From: Entonaema liquescens
Taxonomy: Eukaryota > Ascomycota > Sordariomycetes > Xylariales > Xylariaceae
Assembly (NCBI GenBank): GCA_902805475.1
Contig: CADCSX010000025.1
Span: 1,426,001-1,490,000 of the forward strand
DNA: 64,000 nt
Direction of reading: 5' to 3'
Position 1 is the first letter of the stretch; every line of letters starts with the position of its first letter. The notes under the pieces were generated by a model, which made no database searches, had not been told where the DNA came from, and saw nothing but the letters and a program-made list of their open reading frames with translations. The position numbers were made by a program, and so were the translations under genes. Of this stretch, positions 47,594 through 58,946 are shown piece after piece.

Positions 47594-48863
47594 TTACAGC
47601 TTTGAGTCCCAAAACTTTTCCAACCCTTCACTTTTCCTGGACTCGGTAAGACTAAGCTTAACCGGACGCGCAATTTGGGGCTGTTGAGAACCCAGAGCGA
47701 CAGATGTCAACTGATTGTCATCTAGAAAACCAGGGCGGCTGTTATCACTGCTAGGGCGCTCCCTCAATTTATGTCCTCTGCGATTGATTATTTGTATGAT
47801 CCTTTCGCGAGTGGCACGTATTACGGGGTAATTAGCAGGAAGATCTGCGATAAGCTCCGCCATACAGCGCTCCATAGTGGTTAAAACATAGAATCTAGGT
47901 AAAGTCCAGGTGAAATCGAAGGCGAAGACATCCGTAATGAACACAGAACGGACTATGGAAACTGCTAATACACTGTTGGGAAATTATTTAGCACATAGTG
48001 GAAATAAAGGAAGCCGGGCAAGGTAGGAGAGGGAATATAACGTACATTAAACCGGAACCAGTCAAACTAAGAAGTATAATCTTCTTGCGAGTGTCTATCT
48101 GGAGGTTCCAGAAGATATAAACAGGTGATAAGGCGAAGAACAAATCGGTCAAGCAGTTAAAGACTAATAGTGTATCAGTAGATTAATAAGGTACAGTACG
48201 TAAGGGGTTGGTGATCAAGACTAAAGGGAGACTTTTGCCTACCTGTGCTAATGACTTCTGAGACAAACAGCATTTCTGACTTTTCTATAGGCCTGTGCGT
48301 TTGATTCTTCAGGCGCTTTTCTATTAAATCTGTCTGAATGGCCCAGAATATAAGTTCGCATAGGCTTATGATGGTTCTCAATGTTATTAGTCCATATATG
48401 ACCCACCTTGTACGTTTATGTGTAGCGCGTATGAGAGAAAGGATGAAGAAACAGATCGATATCTTGATAGACCAAAGGCTAAGAATCGGGAATAGGAGGG
48501 CATATTCGGTTATCCTCCCGACCTGATCTACCTGAGGGCTACCAAGGAAGTGTAGGTGGCGACCGCAGCCTTCACGGATTACGCGATATTCAAGCGCGTT
48601 GGTGGCCAAGTTCAAGAGCTTAGGTATATAAGTTAGTATGGTCATGACGGTGCAATGCGATGATTTGAAGATAGTACCAATGCAATGGTAATCAAGTAAG
48701 TCTCGATTCCAAACTTTGCTCTGTTGAACCAAAACCTAGTAATGATCCGCGTGCCAGTTGATATAATAATTAGAATGGTAAATAAAGTATTCGTAATTAA
48801 AATCGCGTAACTTCTGTCCTGATCGACTAAGTTGGGGTCTTGTGGCAATTGTTCACGGGACAT
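47594..48863 (-). CDS. PTH11/rhodopsin-like integral membrane protein, divergent
   Basis: Third rhodopsin-domain protein, 352 aa. Four exons: 48863-48678, 48618-48243, 48163-48046 and 47972-47594; introns 59, 79 and 73 nt, and the frame is maintained throughout. The start is the first ATG (MSREQLPQ). Helices include AILITNTLFTILIIISTGTR, a segment LLFPILSLWSIKISICFFIL, VIYGLITLRTIISLCELIFW, TVFNCLTDLFFALSPVYIFW and VLAVSIVRSVFI. The family features TRWVIYG after TM3 and DFTW before the last helix are present, but the usual Cys-containing loop after TM4 is replaced by a long charged stretch, and the cytoplasmic tail is Arg/Ser-rich. Tail-to-tail with the 2OG oxygenase gene, 121 bp apart. Confidence 0.82.
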
Positions 48864-49591
48864 CCTGTTGTTTATTTCGTGAGCCAATGTGTTTGTAAAT
48901 AGGAGTCTATGGAGGCATCAGCAATGCAATGTGTATAACGACAGAGCTATGGACTGAAGGGAACCATGTCACAACAGCGGGATCCCGGCAACCTAAAACC
49001 TTATGCAATAGCTCCAAGAACGCGCAAGAGAATCATTCCAGTAGACGACTTCTGGGAGTGTGTATCCCCCTATTGTATGGACTATCCATTAATTGCAGTA
49101 GATAATAATGGGTGATGGGTGTCACGATACACTACACCGGAGTGGAACAATTGCGTTTAAATTAATAGTGAAACCTGTCTCTCCCGAAGCATTACTATTG
49201 GAAGCTGTGGCAATAGATTTATACACAACATCGTCGCACATGGCGTTAAAGGCGATGTTTGGTATGCGGTGCCTCGGCTAGGTACTTTGTACTTTATACT
49301 TGGATTGATAGGTACCTAAAGCTAAGCTGTAGGGAGATTTATAAGCGGGTTTTAATTGACCAGATGTAAGGGAGGTGCATGGAAATTCCTTATCGCCTAA
49401 TTGTCTCTCCTATTAGGTACCTGAGAAATCCTTATATAAAGCGGTCAACTCAATTCATTAGCACTGTCTTCTATTGTTACTATTCCTACGAGCGGCAACA
49501 CACGTAAAATCATATCTTGGCCAATGCAACTATCGGCCTCTAATCCCACAAATTTTATCTCATCCAAAAAATAAAACAGTGTTTGTCCATA
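48864..49591. promoter_or_regulatory. Divergent promoter region, receptor / thioesterase
   Basis: 728 bp between divergent start codons. On the plus strand a TATATAAA at 49433-49440 lies about 150 bases before the thioesterase ATG and is followed by a C/T-rich leader. No other gene. Confidence 0.45.
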
Positions 49592-50307
49592 ATGGCGGAA
49601 GGAACCCGTCGTCGCCGTTCGCGACTAGCCGAATCAGCGTATCAATCGCCTTATTCCTCCATCGGCGCTCCGGGTCTCCACCCTACCGGAGATCCATACG
49701 CGTCCCTCCGAAGTCAGGCGCTCTCCACACTTGAAGCTATGGGGTATGACCCTAAGACAATGGTTGAACGCGGAGTTGTATGGGCCGAAGATCAGGATCC
49801 TTTCGGACATGTCATGCACTCACAGTATATGCATTTCCTCGGTCAATGCTTCTATCGCGTCATGGAAAGTTATGATGAGTTCCTCAGTGAGCAAGAGTAC
49901 AATGACATGATTTACGCCAAGTCCGTTATTCCGGTTATTCGGAGATACACCTTGGATATTCGAAGACAAGTGAAGTACCCCGACTCGGTCAGTCGCTTCT
50001 CGATACCACTTTGCAATCCAACCTTGCTAATATAGATGCACAGTTAATCGCAGCCTATCGCCAGGAGATAATAGAGCCAACACGTAACACTGGAACAACA
50101 TCTCTCTTTTCGCTTAAACAGCAAGCTATCGTCGCCGAAGTGAAAGGTTCCGTAACTTATATGGATGTCAAAACTAGTCGTCCCGTTGATATTCGGACCC
50201 TTGGTGGTGGATGGCCAGCCGTGTTTGAAGGCTTTACTAAGAATAGTGAACGAGCAAAAGCACTCAAAGAAAAATGGGACGCCGAGCACCAGAAGGCTAA
50301 AATATAA
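49592..50307 (+). CDS. Hotdog-fold thioesterase (4-hydroxybenzoyl-CoA thioesterase-like)
   Basis: Acyl-CoA or acyl-protein thioesterase of the hotdog fold, 219 aa. Exons 49592-49987 and 50044-50307, 56-nt intron; the join reads YPDSLIAAYRQEI. The catalytic region is VVWAEDQDPFGHVMHSQYMHF near residues 63-83, with the Asp and the HVxxxxY pattern of the family (usual form HVNNxxY). The N-terminus is basic (RRRRSR), possibly an import sequence. The second exon carries the strand SLFSLKQQAIVAEVKGSVTYMD and the C-terminus is Lys-rich. Intact. May serve fatty-acyl or polyketide hydrolysis; substrate not predictable. Confidence 0.85.
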
Positions 50308-50879
50308 ATAATGGCATAATCTCGAGTATCGTTATCTGACTGTATAATAGCTAGCAAATGAATAAGTCAGCCGAGTGGTAGCTTGGCTCGGAATGGGAGG
50401 AGGTTGTGGGACATTGGTTCGACACTCCATCCGCGGAGTGGAGTGTTTATCGGATGGAGTCCGGATCTACAGTTAAGGCTGGTCACTCACCTGCCCCAAC
50501 ATTACTCTGTATTAACGTAGGACTGCGTACCTAGATGTCTTACATAGCTAATGGCTTGATCGGCATCTTCTAATTATAGAAAGTATGTACTTTTCACACT
50601 AATCACTAAGAGTCGATAGAACACGAGCCAAGTCACGTTTGAAAAAATAGGGAAGTCTTTTGAAGACCCATCGAGTTTAAATAATAATATAGATAGGCAT
50701 ATAGGAACTCATTATACCTAAGAGTCCAGAATAGAAAATTGGGGTATTTTGTAAAAGTTTGCACCGAAACGATCCTGTGCTCCGACTGTATACCAGCCCG
50801 GGTACCTAAGTCATTCCTTCACCCACTACTTGTACGACCGACCCATTACACACTCCCTTTCCCAACGTTTTCTTCTCTC
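50308..50879. other. Intergenic, convergent 3' ends
   Basis: Between the 3' ends of the thioesterase and sugar transporter genes. A stretch near 50376-50470 superficially recalls a tRNA promoter but does not fold as a tRNA. A GGAGTG inverted pair at about 50428-50448 is present. No gene. Confidence 0.45.
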
Positions 50880-53028
50880 TTATGAGGAGGCTTTCTTGTC
50901 CTCGCGGACAGGAGCCGGGCGCTCATCGTCGTCCTGGTGGTACAGGGGCTCGAGGGTAGCGCTGCGGTTGAACAGAACCCAGCGCTTGATTCCGTAAGGT
51001 AGCGCCTTAGTGACCTGGTATTTGGCAAACTTGTGGTTGGGGACGGCAAACACGTAGTCGAGCTCCTCGAGAGTACGCTGCTTAGTCTCGGGTACGAGGA
51101 AGAAGATCATGATCAACGCCACGAGGTTGAAACCCGCGTATAGACCGAAGGCACCGACAGTGTGTAGCCTGTCGAGAATGAAGGGGAATGTGATACTAAG
51201 GACGGCAGCCCAGAAGAAGCAAGTGGCGACAGCGAAACCCATACCGACCTCACGGTGAGATAGAGGAAACACTTCGGCACTGTAGGTGAAAGGAACAGGG
51301 CCTTCTCCAGGTGAGTAGAAAGCGGCGAACAAGAAGACGAACAGAGCAACGAGCGCAGTCCTCGCCGTTCCTTGCTCCATCAGAGTGCACAGACCGGCGG
51401 CAAGCAGAGTCCACATCATCTGGGGGAAGGTGAAGAGGAGCAGAGATCGACGTCCGAAAGTGTCAATGGTCCAGAAGGCGGGGAATGCGAAGAGCCAGTT
51501 GACAAGACCGAAACCGAACGAGCACAGCATAGCCTGGAATTGATCGTATCCGGATTCGACGAAGACGGTGGTTGAGTAGAAGGCGATGATGTTGATACCG
51601 CACATCTGTTGCGCAATCATGACAGTGAAAGCGGCAATACTGGCGCGACGCACACGGGGAATGGTGAAGAGCTGAGTGAAACGGGTGACATAGTTGTTCT
51701 TGTTGATAATCTGGTGCTCGATCGCAAGCTGAGCGTGGATGTAGTAGATATCCCGGGCAACTTGAATCGGGTTGTTCCGCAGCTTAACCATCGAGTTCCA
51801 GGCGTCTGAGTAACGGTTCTTCTTCATTAACCAACGAGGCGACTCGGGGCAGAGGTAGATCAGGCACAATAGAGGAACGGCCGGGATGAAAGGGGCACCC
51901 AGCATTAGTCGCCAGTTGAGAGGGTGGTAGAAGACAGCAAGGTTGATGGCGGTTCCGAGGAAGATACCGAAAGCAGTCCACATCTGCCATGACATGACCA
52001 GAGCACCTCGAATCGAAGCCGGTGCATTTTCAGCAGCGTAAACAGGCACTGGTTATTGTTAGTAGGTAGACTTGGAGAATTTACTTGTTGAGGGAAGACA
52101 AACCAGTTGAAGCCTTAATACCCATTCCAATTCCCATTAGTAGACGGCAAGCCAATTGTTGTTCCCATGTGTGACAGAATGCAGAACCGATAACAGGCCA
52201 GAGACAGAAGTGAGCAGAGACAAAGATAACACCACGACGACCGATCCAGTTGTTGATGGGATCCGAAAGCCAGCATCCGATGAAAGCACATCCGATATAG
52301 GGGCCAGAGTTTAACAGACCAACCAACTTTACAAATAGTTAGCCAATTGCACGGGAATAGGTAACGTAGGAATGAAACTTACCAGTCTGTCTCTCGTACT
52401 TTCGGTACCAATACCGTAGAATTCGGGGAAGAAGATATTAGCGCCGTTAGTTCCGGTTTGATCCCATCCCTGGACGGCAGCACCGATAGAGCAAGTCGCG
52501 ATAGTTAGGAAAAGTCGGGCAGGCATGCGCCATCGGTGTTGGATTTCGGCGCGGAGAGCCTCCTTCTCGGCTTCATCGAGGGCTTCCTCGCCGGCCTGGT
52601 CCTCGAAGTCGTGGGGATTCTGGGCGACGAGCGCACCCCGGCGCAGAATCGGGATGTGCTCATCGAGACCCTTCTCGTGCGCGAAAGCTTCGACATCACG
52701 CATCAACTGCTCATAGGGAATACCCTTAAGAGGATTCTTGATCCTGTCAAGAGAAATCACATGTTAGTCACAACTCATATGTTGTAATAGCGCTGATTAA
52801 GCAAACGACTTTATCCACATCGAGGTATCTGTAATGATTAAATACTTACTTTGCTTCAAGGTTGGTGTTAAGGTCGACATGTTCAGTAGTGTCGAGGCCA
52901 TGTTCCAAGTATTGCCCTTCGACACCCTTGGGTTCGATGCTATCGTCACGAGTTAGATATTGTGCGACTCGAGGAGTACGTTTAAGTGAGCGCAACACTT
53001 ACGCGTCGATTTGAGGTTTCTCGGACAT
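50880..53028 (-). CDS. MFS sugar transporter, large N-terminal domain
   Basis: Sugar-porter family permease, 622 aa, plasma membrane. Five exons: 53028-53003, 52939-52850, 52743-52383, 52326-52104 and 52048-50880; introns 63, 106, 56 and 55 nt. The hydrophilic N-terminus of about 135 residues (with DEHIPILRRGALVAQNP) precedes TM1 and is longer than in most hexose porters. Then come the porter motifs: GWDQTGTNGANIFF, SDPINNWIGRRG in loop 2-3, LMGIGMGIKAS, PESPRWLMKK, QQMCGINIIAFYST in TM7, DTFGRRSLLL, GEGPVPFTYSAEVFPLSHRE and PETKQRTLEELDYVF. The tail is charged and ends EDKKASS. Codon use is strongly C/G-ending, consistent with high expression. Substrate likely a monosaccharide. Intact. Confidence 0.93.
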
Positions 53029-56000
53029 GACTGCTTAATCTGAGAGACAACAAACGGTGGATGTATGATGGTCGAAGAAGATTTAAGATTCACCACCAGC
53101 AGACGAGAGGATGAATTGGTCCTGGTCTCGACAGCTATAGGGAGTGAAACCTGGGCTCGAGAAAGGCAGACACGGGAAGAGACGAGAATAGAAGTCAAGG
53201 AAAGGGTAATACCCGAGCCTTATATTGGCGACAAAGAACACCACCAAGCAGGCGTAAGCACAACGAATACCCCCAATCCCAGCAGCATCTTCGATCGACG
53301 GCCATCTTCTCTTGCGCGAAAACCCCATACGGATACCCCATACAACTAGATACAAGGCCCCCCACCACATGGGAAGAATTGTCGCGCGCCGGGATAATCC
53401 ATGGAGCAAGGATCCGGACACGCGAAGGATGCTAGCAATAGCTTGCTAGCCTACCTGGGAGGATTCGGCGTGCCGGTATCCAGAGGCGGCCTAACGTCTG
53501 TTCTCTGGCAGGAAATCCTGCCTATGAGTTGTGGCAAAGAGGCTAGGCGGGTGCTAAGCGGTCGAATTGCCATGGCAAGCTCCACCATGGGTATATCTTG
53601 GCAGAGAAACGATGGCGGATATGTGGATGGGGCGTTGTATAGGAGAGCAAGGGTGTTTGCTGACGGAACCGGTTAGCGGCAGCAGGCTGGATATGTAACA
53701 ATAAGAGATAAGTATGCGTGCTCGTGTAAGAGGGTACGAGCCGAAAGACGGATTGGTCGTTTGGCGAAGACTTTTCCTCGCGTGAACACAACATCAGGTG
53801 ATAGAGGAAGATAATCTACGAGGGTAAGCCTTTGGGCGTGTTCTGTGTTCTTGGCTGTTGCCGCATACTCGGTCTTGTCCGACACATACTATTGGGCGTT
53901 CAAGACGTCTTTGTCTTTCTGTCTCTGACACTGATTCCGAATTTGAGCTCGTTTATGCCCATATTTTGCCCTACTTCTATTTGATAGGCTATGTGTTACT
54001 TGGTCTTCGCGAAATGTGTGGTGGTACAAACCAATGAGATGGCTCACTTTCAGCCGTCTTACATGGAATATGCCTTATAGAAAGCGGATGTCTCACTGAG
54101 ATACCATTGCTAGTATATTATGAGGCTCTGTAGGATAACGCAATGGTACTTGTTCAGTGTGACAAGATACATCCTAGTTTACCTTGCGGACCGTGTAAGT
54201 CTCTTGTAGTGTCTCTTGTATTTCAGCTAGTCTTAGTTACTTGTATAAGTCAACGGTAGCTGTGCTACCCATACACCCCCAATTTAAACAATCTTTGACC
54301 GGGGAAATCGTGTACCTGACGAAACGATGAGGGGAAACCGGCCTCTAAAGAAAGAAGAACAAGTAAAAGTTAAACCACTTCTGGCCTAAGCCAAGCAGAC
54401 AACTCTTAGCAATGACGACGATGGCTTCAACCCCGTATTGTCTACGAGTGCGGGCACTGCGGGGAACTGGGTTAAACTAAGAGGAGAACAAAGGAGTTTA
54501 TCCTTCATCTTACCTAGCTCATATACATTCTCGTCGCTAGCACGTACGCTGCGCCTGTTTCCCCATCTTCTCCGCCATTCTTTTCCCTGCTTCTTGTAAT
54601 TTTCCCCCTTCTCCACTAGTCTCGATCTGTCTTAGCACTAATACAGTGATAATTCTCCCCATCATGCACTCTCATCTCCCCCGCCTTTATAAGTTCGATT
54701 CACTAAACACTATGTAGAGATTTAGGGTCAAGATCTTTTGTCCGGTGGGTTGCTAGCCCAACTGCCAAGAATGGTGTGTAGTCAAAAGGTCATCGTAAAT
54801 ATGCACAGTCCACGTGAGTTGGTCATCTTTGGTTCAGTTTATTCTGTCGTTTTTCTCGGCTCGGTGAAATATGATTAACAGGAATTTTCAGACCCAAGAT
54901 GATGGACTCCACTCCCAAGAAAAGATCCTTGAGAGATGATAACCTGGGGGTATCATTGGAGGAAACCCTTCGACTTATCCACATATTATTTCACAGGTCT
55001 TTTATTATTTGTTACCGTATTTTTCACCCTTGCCCCATCGATCCTCTTCTTTTACCCCAAGGGGTTCCCCCTCCTTTTCCACTTAATAGAGTCCAAGCCA
55101 ACATCTTCCTGATCCTCCCTCCTGGTGATGGTATACTTCACGTGACTGATCTTCATATATCTGGGTAGTGTAACTCGACTTAAAACGGCCGGACCCGTAG
55201 TTACACTATATATACGATGTTATCCCTTAATTCGAAGTAAACAAAAGTTCTTCCCGGGACAAGGCTGCTTATTCCGAAACTCAACGTTCGGTAAGCATGG
55301 CGTAGGAGGTTTCTAATAGCCAAGTTATTTTCTCGCGTTAACCCTTGCAGGGCACAGATCATCATAATATCCAATCAGCCCAGTGCAGCTTACAAGAAGA
55401 AAAAGAATCTAATAGATCGTACGAGATGTACCATTTACTAATATCTACCAACATTAACCCAAGATTATTACGCGTAAAGAATGTACTATACTTAGACCAA
55501 GTGAGTCCAAGCGGACGGGCGACAGATTATGGATACGCATTAGAACGTGCAACGTAACGAGATCCAGATGCTACTCTGCTAGAATTAAGCAGGCAGGTCA
55601 GACTAGTACTTCTCCGTTAATCCGCTACAAGCTATTCCGCTACGAGCTGAAGATACGCTTTGTCTGGCGACGGTGGCGCAAATCGTTACCCCTCACGGGA
55701 AAAGGACCTAGCATCTCGAAATCTCTTTTTCCTCCGTGCGGAGTGAGCTAGTCGTATTCGACCATAGTCTTATACACGGCGTCGTAGTTTATTTTCTGCA
55801 CTTGGCACTTGGTTTCGACGCCAAGTTGGAATTCACATGTATCACGTCGTGTGTACAAACGCAGATAACTAAATCGTATACACAAGAATGTTTCTTATAG
55901 TTAAAGCATCTACCTAAAATGTCTAACTCTATCACGGTATCTGCTTTCGTCAAGCGGTGTAGTTCAAAATCGAGATTTGACCACAATCTCGGAAAATCCT

Positions 56001-58010
56001 ACGATGTGATATAATCTTTTAATAATAACATTTCATGCTAGATACGACTAATTCCAGCTTTGACATGATTAGAGATACTTAACTTAGAGCATGCAACTAA
56101 AATTCCGCAATAAGCTAACAAATTTAGAGTATTTTATGCTTAATGACTATATGAGAAGTAATAGAAGCGACGATGTTTTCGTCAAAATTAGCGCTGGCAT
56201 TTAAGAGGTAACGGAACAATCCCGACATGACAGTTAAAGCTTGAATATAAAACATTCTAGATTGTTTCCCCCGGATCTAGATCGTTTACCTTATCCAAAT
56301 AGGATATCATGACTACGCGATCTCAGCTGGAGGCGCGAACATGACGTAGATTCTTTACCAACACACTTATAGACATAGTCTGGCCTGGTCCGCCATATTG
56401 TCTTGATTCCCATTCGTCGCTTTCAAAGAACTACTATATGCCAATGCGGACTAATCCAGCTAAGTCCCTAGGCATGCTTCATGATGATAGACACACCGAA
56501 AATTTCAAAGTTGAGAGATTACATCGAGATTTCTGTATAGTACCGCAACACAAAAGTTTAAACCTGCGTTTGTAATTGATTTTCTCATTCATATTTCCTG
56601 ATTAGAAACATATCGGTGATGCGTAGCTAAAATAAGAAAACGAGCGACACACACACGTGTCGACGAACGAAAGCAGGTCAAGTTTCACCGCTGCAACTTA
56701 CTCCCTTACATGGCCCTTACATGGTATGCGAACTTGAGACCACAACCCAGAAACAGCAACATCCGTTCCCAAGAGTCTAGCCTCGGCCGAGACATACGAA
56801 AAGAGCAACCATACTTACCCGGAACCAATCATCATCATCTTTCGATCTCCAGATGTCCTAGCCAGTAATAGTCTAGCGTTTGCTTCAGACTAATAACAGG
56901 CCCAGACTTCTAGTGTCAAACTAATACTCCAGATGAACAACAAACCTCCGGCCGGGGGAGTGTTGGGGAGGAATACCTTGTCTGCGCCGTTTGGCTCTGG
57001 GGATTAGCGTGGTTTGCCGTGTTCTTCGCGAATCGCAAGCTTCTCTTTAACATGGGTTAGCCATGAAAGCTGAAGGATCCGCAAGCAATCGCACTGGCCC
57101 CCCCTTCTCCCTAACGTCCCACTATCGCCAACACCGAGCTTTGCGAAGTAGGAGGTTTTTGCCCTTACTCCCCCTGGTCCTCTCTTTGCTCGGTTATCTT
57201 CGATAAACTGGGCTAAAAAAACACCAGCGATGAGAAGTCGGTGAATCAATTCATCGATGACATGTACTGGGAATCTAGACGCTTCCACTCTGGCGATACC
57301 GAGGCCCGTGACATGCTTGTAAGGATATCCTGCCCGTCGATGTTTACCTACCTTACCGCGACCGATCGTGCCGGAACCAGATCTCCAGTCTCGTTTGTGT
57401 TGTACCAACATGTCCCTTACGATATTCGGTCGGACGCCCACGTGCGATGGGTAATGGTTAGACGCCGACGGGGACGGAAAATGCGGAGCAGGAATGTTAG
57501 ATCAAAAGCCGATCATCCCTAGGTCTTGAGCAAGGGATAGGAACCACAATCACATAGCCGAGACTCGCCCGTCCGACTTCATAACACCGCATCCGGCAAG
57601 ATTCCTATCTTATCATATGTTTCAGATCATCCTCCATATGCAACTTGTAATTCTACGTCTTCCAGGGACGTCGTAATGATCGCTTGGCAGTTCGCTCGTG
57701 TAGGCGTAGCTGTGCTGTTTCGAAGTGTTGAAACCCTCCCGGAGATATTTGTCAGTATGAATCAGTTAAGATTTGTGTGAACAAGATCTGATATCCTGAT
57801 GGTTAGTTGGGTAGTGACCTAGTAGGTTGTAGAATAGTGGGTAGCAGTCTCGAGCAGTAATGGAAACGCAGGCATCACGACTTTTATATACCTTTTCTGT
57901 GTGGGGGTCAAAACCCGGGGACCCCAATACGAATTACTTTTTCCACTAATCAAACATCGCCGTTACTATCACGAGTGTTTCAACGAAACTATAAGTCTTA
58001 GTACCTTGAG

Positions 58011-58039
58011 TTGGCCTCGGAGTACCGGACCGAGGCCAA
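58011..58039. repeat. Perfect 10-bp inverted repeat, 9-base spacer
   Basis: TTGGCCTCGG and CCGAGGCCAA flank AGTACCGGA. GC-rich within AT-rich DNA. Could be a hairpin or a palindromic binding site for a zinc-cluster dimer (CGG/CCG half sites); no gene starts directly beside it. Confidence 0.8.
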
Positions 58040-58144
58040 AGTACGGCCAAGCTTCCCCCATGGGGTAGACTTCGTATCGTAATACTGACTGCCGGAGTAC
58101 TCATTTATTGGCTGTTGGCTTGCGCACTCGTTCTAACCGCGGCA

Positions 58145-58168
58145 GTTTGGAAGTTTGGAAGTTTGGAG
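58145..58168 (+). repeat. 8-bp tandem repeat GTTTGGAA x3
   Basis: Two perfect copies and a third with one change (GTTTGGAG), intergenic. Confidence 0.85.
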
Positions 58169-58946
58169 TATTGGCACAGACCTTCTTCAAGGGTGTACAC
58201 GTTGGAAATAATCCTAAAACTGTACGTAATATTCTAACAGCTGTGTAGCATGACCTGTCACAATAGCCCTTGTCGTTGGCTTTATTACTATAATATTATC
58301 ATAAGACATGCCGGAGCTGTCACCACACCCTAGTTTCCCAAACGCCCGGTACGCTTCAGCTCATATTTGGATGGAAGAGTTGTATTTCGTTTTAGCCCCC
58401 TGTCCGTTCCAAAACCCGATGATACTTCTTGTAGATGGTTGCCGTATCCTGACCTTCAACTTCAACGGCCCCCCTATATTTGAATCAAAGATATACAGGC
58501 TTATTCGGGCCTCGAGATAGCTACTTGGCGTATCCAACTTCCGCTAAAGGTTAAGCGAACTGGGATTACTAGGTATGTATAATATCCAGGAAGAATATAT
58601 TAGCTACGAGTATTTCGAGTATTATGAATGACTATTCTTTTAATGTGAGGAAAGCTACTGAAAAAAGCCACTTGGTTCACTATCAACTAGGTAGAGCGTC
58701 CTTAGATGTTGCATTGCCTTCTCTCTAACTACTTTAAGTCAAATTCTCAAGTAGCTAATCCAGATATAATTAATGTGTAAATTAAGCAAGCCACAACTCG
58801 TATATGTTACAGGATGAATAATGACCTTATTTTAAAATCCTACCTACCTGCCTATTTGCTCATCCTGGCATCTTGTGTAGCCGGTATTCCATATCAGTTT
58901 TCCAAGTCCCAGCATTCTAATCCAAAAGCAATACATCCACAAGGTA

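Larger units (their letters stand above)
53029..58946. other. Gene-poor region, 5.9 kb
   Basis: The first kilobase is the promoter side of the sugar transporter. Open stretches at 53401-53676, 54899-55168 (ATG-led, no motif), 57004-57522 (open on both strands) and 58308-58520 were examined and not accepted as genes. A perfect 10-bp inverted repeat at 58011-58039 and a GTTTGGAA tandem repeat at 58145-58168 are present. No RNA genes or transposon ends seen. Confidence 0.45.

Noticed and set aside
50376..50470. tRNA-like stretch with a GGTTCGA box
   Set aside because: No acceptor or T-stem pairing could be formed and the anticodon arm is missing.
54899..55168. 89-codon ATG-led frame
   Set aside because: Only the first 30 residues look protein-like, and no downstream exon or domain was found.
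57004..57522. Overlapping open frames on both strands
   Set aside because: The minus frame begins at a non-ATG codon; neither product has a recognisable motif and strand cannot be decided.
58308..58520. 70-codon ATG-led frame
   Set aside because: Short, no motif, and AT-rich flanks without a promoter-like leader.
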